Source: an uncultured beta proteobacterium (GTDB taxonomy: Bacteria; Pseudomonadota; Gammaproteobacteria; Burkholderiales; Burkholderiaceae_B). Taken from it: a stretch of DNA of 48,084 nucleotides. Positions 8,194-15,706 of this stretch are shown piece after piece (position 1 is the first letter of the stretch; every line of letters starts with the position of its first letter). A program made the position numbers and the translations under genes. The notes beneath the pieces are model-generated. The model was not told the origin of the DNA. It worked only from the letters and a program-made list of their open reading frames with translations, and did no database searches. The stretch is from positions 1 through 48,084 of the forward strand of contig CAIZGG010000421.1 in NCBI GenBank assembly GCA_903932425.1, given 5' to 3'.

Positions 8194-9807
8194 ATGAACA
8201 CATCAGCAACCATCCAAAACGTTGACGCCATTATTATTGGCTCCGGCTTTGCGGGGATGTATCAATTACATAGCCTGCGCGACAAACTAGGTTTAAATGC
8301 CAAAGTGATCGAACGTGGTGCGGGCGTGGGCGGCACTTGGTACTGGAACCGTTACCCAGGTGCGCGCTGCGACTCTGAAAGTCACACATATATGTATTAT
8401 TTTTCGCAAGAACTCGTGCAAGAGTGGGAATGGTCAGAGCGCTATCCTCAACAACCCGAGATCCTTCGTTACCTGAATTTTGTGGCCGACAGGCTCAACC
8501 TGCGCTCAGATATCAAACTCAACACGGCGATGACACAGGCTCACTTTAATGAAGCCACCAATCGCTGGTTAGTCACAACGGATACCGGTGAACAATACGA
8601 CGCGCAGTTCTTAATCACCGCGGTTGGATGCCTGTCTAACGCTAACGTGCCTAAAATTCCGGGTATCAGCGATTTCAAAGGCGACTGGTACCACACGGGC
8701 CATTGGCCTCACGAAGGCGTTGACTTTACGGGTAAGCGCGTGGGCATTATTGGCACCGGATCAACCGGCATTCAGGCCATCCCGGTGATCGCAGCACAAG
8801 CCAAGCATCTTACGGTCTTTCAACGCACCGCAAATTACAGCCTGCCGGCACGGCACCATCCTTTGACTGAAGAGTTTAAAGAGTACGCCAAAAAGCATGC
8901 TGCCGACATCTATAAGGTCATGACCTCAAACACCAATGGTCATGCGTTTTATATCGATGATCGGTCTGCCGTTGAAACCCCTGCAGATATTCGGCAAAAG
9001 ACCTACGAAGAAAAGTGGGAGATGGGTGGCTTTCAGTTCAGGGCCTCATATCGCGATCTGTTAACCGACGAAGCGGCCAACAAAACTGCGGCCGACTTTA
9101 TTCGCGAAAAAATTCGTGGCATTGTGAAAGATCCAAAAGTGGGCGAGATTCTTTCTGACATCGACCACCCGTTTGCAGGTAAACGGCCTCCGATTGATGA
9201 CCATTACTTCGAGACCTACAACCGCGACAACGTCAAGCTTGTCGATCTACGCTCGGCGCCCATCGAAAAAATTACCGCGAAAGGGATTAAAACCACCGAG
9301 CAAGAATATGAAGTAGACATCATCGTCTTTGCGACTGGCTTTGATGCCATGACGGGCTCGCTTGTCAGGTTGGATATTGTGGGTCGTAATAAACGAACCT
9401 TGAAAGACTACTGGAGCGCCGGCCCCAAAACGAATCTGGGGCTGCAGGTACCTGGTTTTCCAAATATGTTCACAATCACCGGTCCAGGCAGCCCATCAGT
9501 GCTAAGCAATATGCCGCCCACCATCGAACAACACGTTGAGTGGATCAGCGATTGCATCAGCAAAATGAAGGCTAAAGGCTTGAATTGCGTCGAGACTAGC
9601 GAAGCTGCAAGCGAAGCCTGGCAAAAAGAAGTTGACCGTGCGGCCAACGCCACGCTGCTGCCCAAAGTCAAACACTCATGGTATTTGGGTGCAAACGTGC
9701 CGGGTAAGCCACAAGTGTTTATGCCGTACGCTGGCGGTTTTGCACACTATCGTACGATTTGCGACAAAGTGGCCAGCGAAGGCTATAAGGGCTTTGAAAT
9801 GAGCTAA
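8194..9807 (+). CDS. Type I Baeyer-Villiger monooxygenase (FAD/NADPH)
   Basis: 537-residue flavoprotein that inserts oxygen next to a ketone to give an ester or lactone. Seen directly: FAD-binding GSGFAG (16-21), GAGVGGTWYWNRYPGARCD (43-60), the diagnostic BVMO fingerprint FKGDWYHTGHWP (161-172, pattern FxGxxxHxxxWP), and the NADPH-binding GTGSTG (187-192). Length and order match cyclohexanone/phenylacetone monooxygenases. No signal peptide, so cytoplasmic. Its substrate cannot be read off, but nearby TRAP uptake, CMD-like and exported hydrolase-domain genes fit use of a cyclic or aromatic ketone. A LacI-type palindrome lies upstream. A strong family call. Confidence 0.94.
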   Translation: MNTSATIQNVDAIIIGSGFAGMYQLHSLRDKLGLNAKVIERGAGVGGTWYWNRYPGARCDSESHTYMYYFSQELVQEWEWSERYPQQPEILRYLNFVADRLNLRSDIKLNTAMTQAHFNEATNRWLVTTDTGEQYDAQFLITAVGCLSNANVPKIPGISDFKGDWYHTGHWPHEGVDFTGKRVGIIGTGSTGIQAIPVIAAQAKHLTVFQRTANYSLPARHHPLTEEFKEYAKKHAADIYKVMTSNTNGHAFYIDDRSAVETPADIRQKTYEEKWEMGGFQFRASYRDLLTDEAANKTAADFIREKIRGIVKDPKVGEILSDIDHPFAGKRPPIDDHYFETYNRDNVKLVDLRSAPIEKITAKGIKTTEQEYEVDIIVFATGFDAMTGSLVRLDIVGRNKRTLKDYWSAGPKTNLGLQVPGFPNMFTITGPGSPSVLSNMPPTIEQHVEWISDCISKMKAKGLNCVETSEAASEAWQKEVDRAANATLLPKVKHSWYLGANVPGKPQVFMPYAGGFAHYRTICDKVASEGYKGFEMS

Positions 9808-9900
9808 GCGCCTCGCGCGCGCTCAGTGACCGCCCCCAGCAACCGCTCATGCTAAATATAGCTTTATTTTGGGGCTAATTTAAGCGAACTTCCAGGCGGG

Positions 9901-9944
9901 TTGGTACTCATCCCTAGTAATGCGATAATCGCACGACTAGGGAT
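9901..9944 (+). promoter_or_regulatory. Sigma-70 promoter with overlapping nested operator dyad
   Basis: -35 TTGGTA (9901-9906), 17-base spacer, -10 GATAAT (9924-9929). Overlapping it are perfect arms ATCCCTAGT (9910-9918) and ACTAGGGAT (9936-9944), and inside them the odd 13-bp palindrome TGCGAT-A-ATCGCA (9921-9933) that contains the -10. This is a classic repressor layout and should control the gene at 9996. Confidence 0.6.
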
Positions 9945-9995
9945 TTCTACTTACCTTTCATCATTTTTCTCATCCACGACTAAGGTTCTGCGTTC

Positions 9996-11372
9996 ATGGC
10001 ACAAAATCTCGATCTGCTGAAAATCGCTCAAGAAGAGCAAAACGGCGACCTCTTCAAAATGCTTGATGGCATTTACAAGCGCTCGGCCATTAAACCGACC
10101 GATTGCCCTGATGCAATCATCTGGGAAGGCGGCAGCACCGCTGGCGGCATCAAACCCGTTGCCCATGCCTTTACAGACATGTTTGCCTTGAACGGCACAC
10201 TGATGGCGCTTGACGTCTTGGGTCTGCCATTTTTAGGCGTCCCGATGATGGCGCAGTTTCGCCACGACAGTAAGCTGGCTTCACTCGAATGGTTTGGCAA
10301 ACTCGACTACACCGCACTGAAATGGTCGACCGCCGGTGACTTCATGGTGAACGAAGGCGGCAAGAAAGTTGTGGTTAATGGCAAGTCAGCCAACGCACCT
10401 TTGCGCACCGCTGCAGGCGTCTATTGCAACGTGCGCCCTTACGGTGGCATCACCAGCATTCGCTTTATGCCCGGTCTGCCTTACTCGCAAGATAAAAAGA
10501 AATTCAAGGTTGATCCAGCCACTGGCGTGATCCATTCTGAAATGAATACCCCCGGCGTGCGTATGGCCTACGCAGCACGTCTGTTCTTGAAGATGGTGCA
10601 CGAAACCGGCCAAATCGGTCGCGTTGCCACCAAGCCTACACAGGCGCAAGAAGACGCGATCAACGCCGGCATCATGCGCTGGTTGTTACAAGGTACAAAG
10701 TTCAAACTTAAGCGTCAGTACACCGTAGATGCTTACGAAGAACACCGCGCCAACGTCGACGCCATTGTTGCCTGCCTGCCAAAGGACTTTAAAGACGGCA
10801 TGGAAAACTGGGGTGGCGATATTTACGAACACATCTCAGACACAAACTTTGGTTTGTTGCTGCACGACATGATTCGTCAACGTCCTTGCATCGTTTACGC
10901 AACCGACCTTGACGGCGACCGCCTGACAGACTTGATGGCGGATGCACCCGACGTTTTACGCGATTGGGGTCAAATCGTGATCGATCGTGTTGGCGCTAAA
11001 GTTGATATGAAAAAACTGTGGGTCGACATGGGCTTCACCATGACCAACGGTAAAGACATGACTAGCGTGATGTATCGCGTGCATGGCGCTCCGATCTATG
11101 AACAGACTTTGGGTTCAGCCGACGCGATGTTGTTGCGCCTGCTTGATGGCGACGAGACCGTTGGTGGCGAAAAGCAACCCTACGATCCACGCATTCACTT
11201 CGTGCTGATTAACGAAGCGTACAAAGCAGCCAACCCAGGCAACAAACAGTTGTCTGACTGGCTTGATGCACAGCTTGCTACCTTCGACAAAATCTTCGGT
11301 GAAAAGCGTCCACGTTACTTAGATGGTTACGCACAACTGAAGGCCGCAATCAAGCCTTGGGGCACTGCTTAA
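9996..11372 (+). CDS. Unrecognised 458-residue cytoplasmic protein
   Basis: I do not recognise this family. It has no signal peptide or membrane segment. Features seen: a Gly-rich EGGSTAGGIKP near residue 44; a hydrophobic stretch around MALDVLGLPFLGVPMM (about 69-84); many conserved-looking Trp, Asp and His residues in the second half (ENWGGDIYEHISDTNFG, YATDLDGDRLTDLM); and a C-terminal PYDPRIHF. The composition is that of a soluble, well-expressed enzyme. It has its own promoter with a double operator and a strong terminator, so it is a single-gene unit, not an appendix to the monooxygenase before it. Its place among catabolic genes suggests a metabolic enzyme, but no function is assigned. 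Confidence 0.8.
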   Translation: MAQNLDLLKIAQEEQNGDLFKMLDGIYKRSAIKPTDCPDAIIWEGGSTAGGIKPVAHAFTDMFALNGTLMALDVLGLPFLGVPMMAQFRHDSKLASLEWFGKLDYTALKWSTAGDFMVNEGGKKVVVNGKSANAPLRTAAGVYCNVRPYGGITSIRFMPGLPYSQDKKKFKVDPATGVIHSEMNTPGVRMAYAARLFLKMVHETGQIGRVATKPTQAQEDAINAGIMRWLLQGTKFKLKRQYTVDAYEEHRANVDAIVACLPKDFKDGMENWGGDIYEHISDTNFGLLLHDMIRQRPCIVYATDLDGDRLTDLMADAPDVLRDWGQIVIDRVGAKVDMKKLWVDMGFTMTNGKDMTSVMYRVHGAPIYEQTLGSADAMLLRLLDGDETVGGEKQPYDPRIHFVLINEAYKAANPGNKQLSDWLDAQLATFDKIFGEKRPRYLDGYAQLKAAIKPWGTA

Positions 11373-11396
11373 GTCGCAGTCGCTTTTTGAATAAAG

Positions 11397-11428
11397 GCGA
11401 GCCCATGAAAATGGGCTCGCTTTTTTTT
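11397..11428 (+). terminator. Rho-independent terminator after the 458-residue gene
   Basis: Perfect 10-bp stem GCGAGCCCAT (11397-11406) / ATGGGCTCGC (11411-11420) closed by a GAAA tetraloop and followed by eight T. The strongest terminator in the window; it lies 24 bases after the stop codon. Confidence 0.93.
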
Positions 11429-11518
11429 ATTCGCAAGCGTCTCGCCACGCACTGAGTACCCTGTCAAGCCAAGGTATCCCTTAGTAAATCTAAAAAATAT
11501 TCAGCATTTGTTGAATTT

Positions 11519-11548
11519 TCGACTCTTTCAATAAGCAGTGGGTATACT
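11519..11548 (+). promoter_or_regulatory. Possible promoter of the M23 peptidase gene
   Basis: TCGACT (11519-11524), 18-base spacer, TATACT (11543-11548). The -10 is good and the -35 modest. If real, transcription starts near 11555, downstream of the GTG at 11538, which favours a later translation start for the peptidase. Confidence 0.4.
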
Positions 11549-11579
11549 TTCCCTCCGCTTAATTGAAATGTTATTTTCT

Positions 11580-12728
11580 GTGCAACTCATTTGGATTTCT
11601 GGCTCGACCTCGGCCGTCAAAAAAATTAACATCTCGCGCAAAAAACTTGTGCGCTGGTCAGCCTTCGCGTGCGCGTGTCTGATCATGTTTGGAGTCTGTA
11701 TTCATTTTTTTGGATTTCGGATTGCGCTTCAAATCAAACCAGAGCTAGCACGTTCAATGGGTGACGTCGTCACCGCCGAAGAACAAAACCTCATCGACAC
11801 ACAGCACCAGCAACAACTTGCTAATCTTGCGAAACAACATCAAGAACAAGTTTCTCGCTTGGCGCAACAGCATCAAGCAATCATTGATAAACGCGAGAAA
11901 AAACAAAAAGAGCTGATTGCCTCTTACGAGCATCAACTTGAGTTAATGCAAGTCGACTTCAAAGAAACGAGCATGCAGTTCAGTCGCGAGAAAAAAGAGA
12001 TCGATGGGCTGTATCGTAAAAAGCTCGAGGCACTCAACACGCAAATGACAGCGATGACTAGCAAGATAAGCGAACTGAATGCCTTAAATGAGCGTCTCGC
12101 GACCCTTGCAGCACCAGCGCCGATTAAAAATAAAATGACAGATTCGTCGGGACGTGGTGGCCCGCTACGCCCAATAAGTTTTAAATCATCCTCGACCGCC
12201 TACCTAGAAGATGAACTCGAGAATACCGCACTCAAAGTTGCCTCGCTGAACACTACTGTGACAGGCTTGGAACAGCTCTGGACAGCCCGTTATCAATTAC
12301 TGACGCAGCTGCCCCTTGGGGCACCGCTACCAATGGCACTCGGTCTGAATAGCAATTTCGGCACGCGCGTTGATCCAATCACTGGGGCGATCGCCCAGCA
12401 CTCGGGCATCGACTTCGTTGCGAAGGTTGGCACACCTATCTTGGCTGCCGGCAACGGCACCGTGGTGCGAGCCGGTTGGGATGGCGCCTACGGCCTAACC
12501 GTCGAAATCAAACACGCCGAAGGTTATGTTTCAAAATATGCCCACGCAAGCAAAATAGACGTCACTGTCGGACAGACAGTGACACGTGGACAAAAAATTG
12601 CGGAGGTCGGCTTAACCGGGCGCACAACCGGCGCCCATCTGCATTTTGAAGTCTTGCGACTCGGACAGTTTGTTAATCCGATGCAGGTGCTGGTAGTGCC
12701 TGGTTCGAAGCAGGCTTCACTAGAGTAG
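11580..12728 (+). CDS. Membrane-anchored M23 peptidoglycan endopeptidase with coiled coil
   Basis: About 382 residues. Order: short cytoplasmic start (MQLIWISG), one membrane segment (about residues 25-45, FACACLIMFGVCIHFFGF), a long Gln/Lys/Glu coiled coil (about 65-180), and a C-terminal LytM/M23 domain (about 250-370). Zinc ligands and catalytic residues are intact: HSGIDF and HLHFE. It should cut peptide cross-links in the periplasm. The GTG at 11580 is chosen because related proteins, as I recall them, begin at QLIW; ATG 11568 and GTG 11538 are alternatives. Its last 56 bases overlap the convergent bactofilin gene, a likely functional partner in cell-shape control (compare Helicobacter Csd1 and CcmA). 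Confidence 0.88.
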   Translation: MQLIWISGSTSAVKKINISRKKLVRWSAFACACLIMFGVCIHFFGFRIALQIKPELARSMGDVVTAEEQNLIDTQHQQQLANLAKQHQEQVSRLAQQHQAIIDKREKKQKELIASYEHQLELMQVDFKETSMQFSREKKEIDGLYRKKLEALNTQMTAMTSKISELNALNERLATLAAPAPIKNKMTDSSGRGGPLRPISFKSSSTAYLEDELENTALKVASLNTTVTGLEQLWTARYQLLTQLPLGAPLPMALGLNSNFGTRVDPITGAIAQHSGIDFVAKVGTPILAAGNGTVVRAGWDGAYGLTVEIKHAEGYVSKYAHASKIDVTVGQTVTRGQKIAEVGLTGRTTGAHLHFEVLRLGQFVNPMQVLVVPGSKQASLE

Positions 12729-13137
12729 GCTGCCCTTCGGTCGTCAATTCACCTTGTTGAGCATTGGTTTGAGTCACCATGCGACCATTAATTTTTGCAC
12801 CAGGCTCAATACTAATTTGGCCGTAAGTGATATCGCCGTGAATGTCTGCGCTGTCATGCAACTCAACCGACTCTGTCACAAAAACATTACCATTGATACG
12901 CCCACCAACAATCAGGCGCTGCGCGTGAATATCCCCTTGCACGACACCTGTTAAACCAATTGCCAAACTAACATTTCCAGTCTGCGACACACGAATATCG
13001 CCGGTCACGCTGCCATCAATCCGAAGACTTTGCGTGGCGATGATCTGGCCATGGATTTCAGTCGACTGCCCGATGATGGTCTCAAACGATTCATCAATTG
13101 AGCGAACAATTTTTGGAGACTGTTTTTTACCGAACAT
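12673..13137 (-). CDS. Bactofilin (polymer-forming cytoskeletal protein)
   Basis: About 154 residues. The central part (about 25-115) is the bactofilin beta-helix with repeated hydrophobic/Gly steps such as LRIDGSVTGDIRVS, VVQGDIHAQRLIVGGRINGNV and DSADIHGDITYG. N-terminus (MFGKKQSPKIVR) and a Pro/Ala/Gln-rich C-terminus are the usual disordered tails. Bactofilins self-assemble without nucleotide into filaments that position cell-wall enzymes. ATG 13137 is chosen, 10 bases after a GGAG and matching family length; longer in-frame starts would add unrelated residues. It converges on and overlaps the M23 endopeptidase gene by 56 bases. Confidence 0.9.
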   Translation of the reverse strand: MFGKKQSPKIVRSIDESFETIIGQSTEIHGQIIATQSLRIDGSVTGDIRVSQTGNVSLAIGLTGVVQGDIHAQRLIVGGRINGNVFVTESVELHDSADIHGDITYGQISIEPGAKINGRMVTQTNAQQGELTTEGQPTLVKPASNQALPAPASD

Positions 13138-13392
13138 GACGAGGTGGCTCCAGGCAGCACAACGCTTCAGGCGAGTTGTACTTATAAAGATGAGTATAAA
13201 CAACCAAATGGTCAGAAGTTCGGCTGGTTGAACTCTTACCGTCGGCGACTAAAAAGACTGCGCATCTCGCACCTTTCTTGCAGATAATGGGATGACTCAA
13301 ATTCACTGGGTTAGCACTCTTGCCCGCTCGCCTGGCGTTTTGTCCACGGATGACTCTTCGCAATATTCGGCTGCGACCGAGCGATTTAACTA
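13138..13392. other. Divergent intergenic region between bactofilin and IclR genes
   Basis: No gene seen. Stop-free stretches here are short and lack coding character. Near 13175-13204 there is a split dyad, GTTGT...ACAAC flanking TTATA...TATAA, with TATA-like boxes that on the minus strand could serve the bactofilin promoter. The stretch 13205-13392 shows nothing I can support. Confidence 0.4.
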
Positions 13393-13430
13393 TCCGATTA
13401 TCGGACAGTTCGACAAATAATCGGAAAGTT
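13393..13430. promoter_or_regulatory. Candidate IclR operator: palindrome plus direct repeat
   Basis: TCCGAT-T-ATCGGA (13393-13405) is a perfect 13-bp palindrome. Its right half recurs 20 bases on: TTATCGGACAGTT (13398-13410) and TAATCGGAAAGTT (13418-13430), two helical turns apart on the same face. It sits immediately upstream of a promoter-like pair, fitting autoregulation by the IclR protein. Confidence 0.6.
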
Positions 13431-13431
13431 G

Positions 13432-13460
13432 TTGAGCCAAACCAAAAACACCCATAGAAT
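13432..13460 (+). promoter_or_regulatory. Promoter of the IclR gene
   Basis: TTGAGC (13432-13437), 17-base spacer, TAGAAT (13455-13460), 30 bases before the ATG. Directly abuts the operator-like repeats at 13393-13430. Confidence 0.55.
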
Positions 13461-13490
13461 CAAAACAGAAAAATCTATACAACGGGCATC

Positions 13491-14345
13491 ATGACCCCTT
13501 ACGTTGAAACAAAACCTAATCGAGAGCAAAGTCTGTCTCTGAAGAAAGCGATTGCGGTTTTGCGTTGCTTTACCAATGACATGCCTTCGCGTTCACTCCC
13601 GGAAATCGTCACCGCAACCGGAATACCTCGGACAATCTGTTACCGCCTGCTCTCAACTCTTGAAGATGAAGGCATGGCAAATCGAGACCCCGCCACTGGT
13701 CGATATAGTCTATCGATGGCCTTGTTCGCGATCGGTAGCACTGCGCTAGAAACGAACAAACTTGCAGCCACTGCCTCACACTACCTCTCCGCCCTCTCAG
13801 CACAGACCCAAGATACCGTGCTGCTCATCGTTGAGCACGAAGGGGCCGGAATGTGTATTAGTCGAGTGGATGGAGACTTTCCAATTCAACAAAACGCTCT
13901 CTCCGTCGGAAAAGCTTGGCCAATTCATGTCGGAGGAGCACCCTTCTGCATACTGTCATTTTTGCCGGACAGTCAACGCGAAAAAATTTTGAGTCAGCCA
14001 CTTGACGCATTAACCAAACACACCGTAACCGATCTAAATAAGATTCGCGCTCGCATCGCACAGGTCCGCATGCAAGGTTACGCCGTCGGTCATGAGGATG
14101 CTCTTGACTACCTCGTTGCGATCGGTGCACCCATTTTCGATCATCTAGAAAAATTGATCGGAGCGATCAGCGTCGGGGGCCTCACGCAGCGCTACCCACC
14201 TGAACGTATCGCAGCCGTTGCAGTCCTTGCATGCGAAGCAGCAGCAGCCATTTCCGCAAAGTTAGGCTACCGCCTTTCCCAGCCAGACCTTGTGACTAAA
14301 AACACAGCCTTTGCAAATCCCTTGACCACTCACACTATGACTTAA
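13491..14345 (+). CDS. IclR-family transcriptional regulator
   Basis: 284 residues. N-terminal winged helix-turn-helix (about 15-75: SLKKAIAVLRCF, SLPEIVTATGIPRTICYRLLSTLEDEGM, then the wing DPATGRYSLS) and a C-terminal effector-binding domain (about 95-265) with the family's ISVGGLTQRYPPERI end. IclR proteins sense small organic acids and control catabolic operons. The gene lies directly upstream of, and on the same strand as, a binding protein, a CoA ligase, an oxidoreductase and a BKACE enzyme, so those are its probable targets. It is the only dedicated regulator in the window. ATG 13491 gives normal length; its ribosome-binding site is weak. Confidence 0.93.
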   Translation: MTPYVETKPNREQSLSLKKAIAVLRCFTNDMPSRSLPEIVTATGIPRTICYRLLSTLEDEGMANRDPATGRYSLSMALFAIGSTALETNKLAATASHYLSALSAQTQDTVLLIVEHEGAGMCISRVDGDFPIQQNALSVGKAWPIHVGGAPFCILSFLPDSQREKILSQPLDALTKHTVTDLNKIRARIAQVRMQGYAVGHEDALDYLVAIGAPIFDHLEKLIGAISVGGLTQRYPPERIAAVAVLACEAAAAISAKLGYRLSQPDLVTKNTAFANPLTTHTMT

Positions 14346-14387
14346 CGTATCACTAACACAATAAAAATACTTAAAACGGAGAGATAA

Positions 14388-15596
14388 ATGAACGGAACAA
14401 TAAGAATACTCACTCGGGCTGCGATATTATCAGCGGCGCTCGCCACGACCTCGTATGCCTCGGATGGAATTGTCAAAATTGGTGTCCTCGGAGATATGAG
14501 CGGCGTATATTCAGATGTGTCAGGCCGCGGTGCCGTTGAGGCAGCGAAGATGGCCGTCGAGGCCTTTGGCGGGAAAGTGGCTGGCATGCCGATTGAAGTG
14601 GTTTACGCCGACCATTTAAACAAGGCCGACGTTGCTGCAAACACTGCACGCAAATGGTTTGACGTCGAGAAAGTAGACATGATTACCGACCTCGTGAACT
14701 CGGCAGCCGCGCTTGCAGTGAGCCAGATTGGCAAAGAAAAAAACAAAGTCGTGTTGGTGAGCGGTGCGGGTGTATCAGACCTGACCGGTAAGGCATGCAA
14801 CGCCAATACGATTCACTGGACGTACGACACAAGCTCAATCTCGAAAGCGACCACGGCGGCGTTGGTGGGTGCTGGCGCCAAGACTTGGTATTTTTTAACC
14901 GCTGACTACGCGTTTGGCACCGCGATGCAGCGCGACGCAACGCGCTTTATCGAGGGCGCTGGTGGACAAGTTCTAGGTGCGGTTCGCCACCCCTTAAATC
15001 CTTCAGATTTTTCGTCCTACCTGCTAACCGCACAAGCCTCGAAAGCGCAAGTCATTGCGTTGGCGAATGCTGGAGGCGATACCGCCAACTCAGTCAAACA
15101 GGCTAGCGAGTTTGGCATTGGCAAGGGTGAGCAAAAGTTGACTGGCCTGCTGGTGACCGTTACGGACGTTTATGCGATTGGAACAGAAAAAGGCCAAGGG
15201 CTTATTATCACCACGCCTTTTTATTGGGATCGAGATGACAACACCCGTAAATTCGCAGCCGAGTTTGTCAAACGCGCGGGCGGGAAATACCCGACCATGA
15301 TGCAAGCTGGGGTGTACTCGTCTGTACTCCACTACCTAAAGTCTGTTGAAGCAGCCAAGACTACCGAAGGTGCAACCGTTGTGGCAAAAATGAAAGAATT
15401 ACCAACTGACGATCCGTTGTTTGGTAAAGGAAGTGTTCGCAAAGATGGACGCAAGCTGCACCCTATGTACGTCTATCAAGTCAAAACGCCCGAAGAATCA
15501 AAAAGCCCGTGGGATCTTTACAAACTGCTCCACTCGGTTCCTCCTGAGCAGGCGTTTTTAACCATCGCTGAGGGTGGATGCCCTTTAGTCAATTAA
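14388..15596 (+). CDS. Liv-type ABC transporter substrate-binding protein
   Basis: 402-residue periplasmic receptor of the branched-chain amino acid/amide type (type I fold). A signal peptide ends near SYAS (about residue 25). The body opens with VKIGVLGDMSGVYSDVSGRG and continues with the usual two-lobe pattern. Members of this branch often carry aromatic or other organic acids. Preceded by GGAGAG and the IclR gene, followed by a CoA ligase gene. No permease or ATPase genes are in this cluster; the closest Liv permease set is at 33-37 kb, which it might share. Ligand unknown. Confidence 0.9.
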   Translation: MNGTIRILTRAAILSAALATTSYASDGIVKIGVLGDMSGVYSDVSGRGAVEAAKMAVEAFGGKVAGMPIEVVYADHLNKADVAANTARKWFDVEKVDMITDLVNSAAALAVSQIGKEKNKVVLVSGAGVSDLTGKACNANTIHWTYDTSSISKATTAALVGAGAKTWYFLTADYAFGTAMQRDATRFIEGAGGQVLGAVRHPLNPSDFSSYLLTAQASKAQVIALANAGGDTANSVKQASEFGIGKGEQKLTGLLVTVTDVYAIGTEKGQGLIITTPFYWDRDDNTRKFAAEFVKRAGGKYPTMMQAGVYSSVLHYLKSVEAAKTTEGATVVAKMKELPTDDPLFGKGSVRKDGRKLHPMYVYQVKTPEESKSPWDLYKLLHSVPPEQAFLTIAEGGCPLVN

Positions 15597-15617
15597 CACA
15601 TTGACGTTCACGTTTTC

Positions 15618-15647
15618 TAAGGTGCGAGATGCGATCAACGCACCTTA
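15618..15647 (+). promoter_or_regulatory. Intercistronic hairpin before the CoA ligase
   Basis: Perfect 9-bp arms TAAGGTGCG (15618-15626) and CGCACCTTA (15639-15647) with a 12-base loop. The loop holds the ATG at 15629. No T-run follows, so mRNA processing, protection or partial attenuation is more likely than termination. Confidence 0.5.
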
Positions 15648-15706
15648 GACAGCTTGATCACTCCATCTCGGCGCGAGCCGATTTATTTATTGCAAACAGG
15701 AAAGAA

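Noticed and set aside
13127-13363. Minus-strand open frame upstream of the bactofilin gene
   Set aside because: Cys- and Arg-rich translation with no protein character; overlaps the bactofilin start region.
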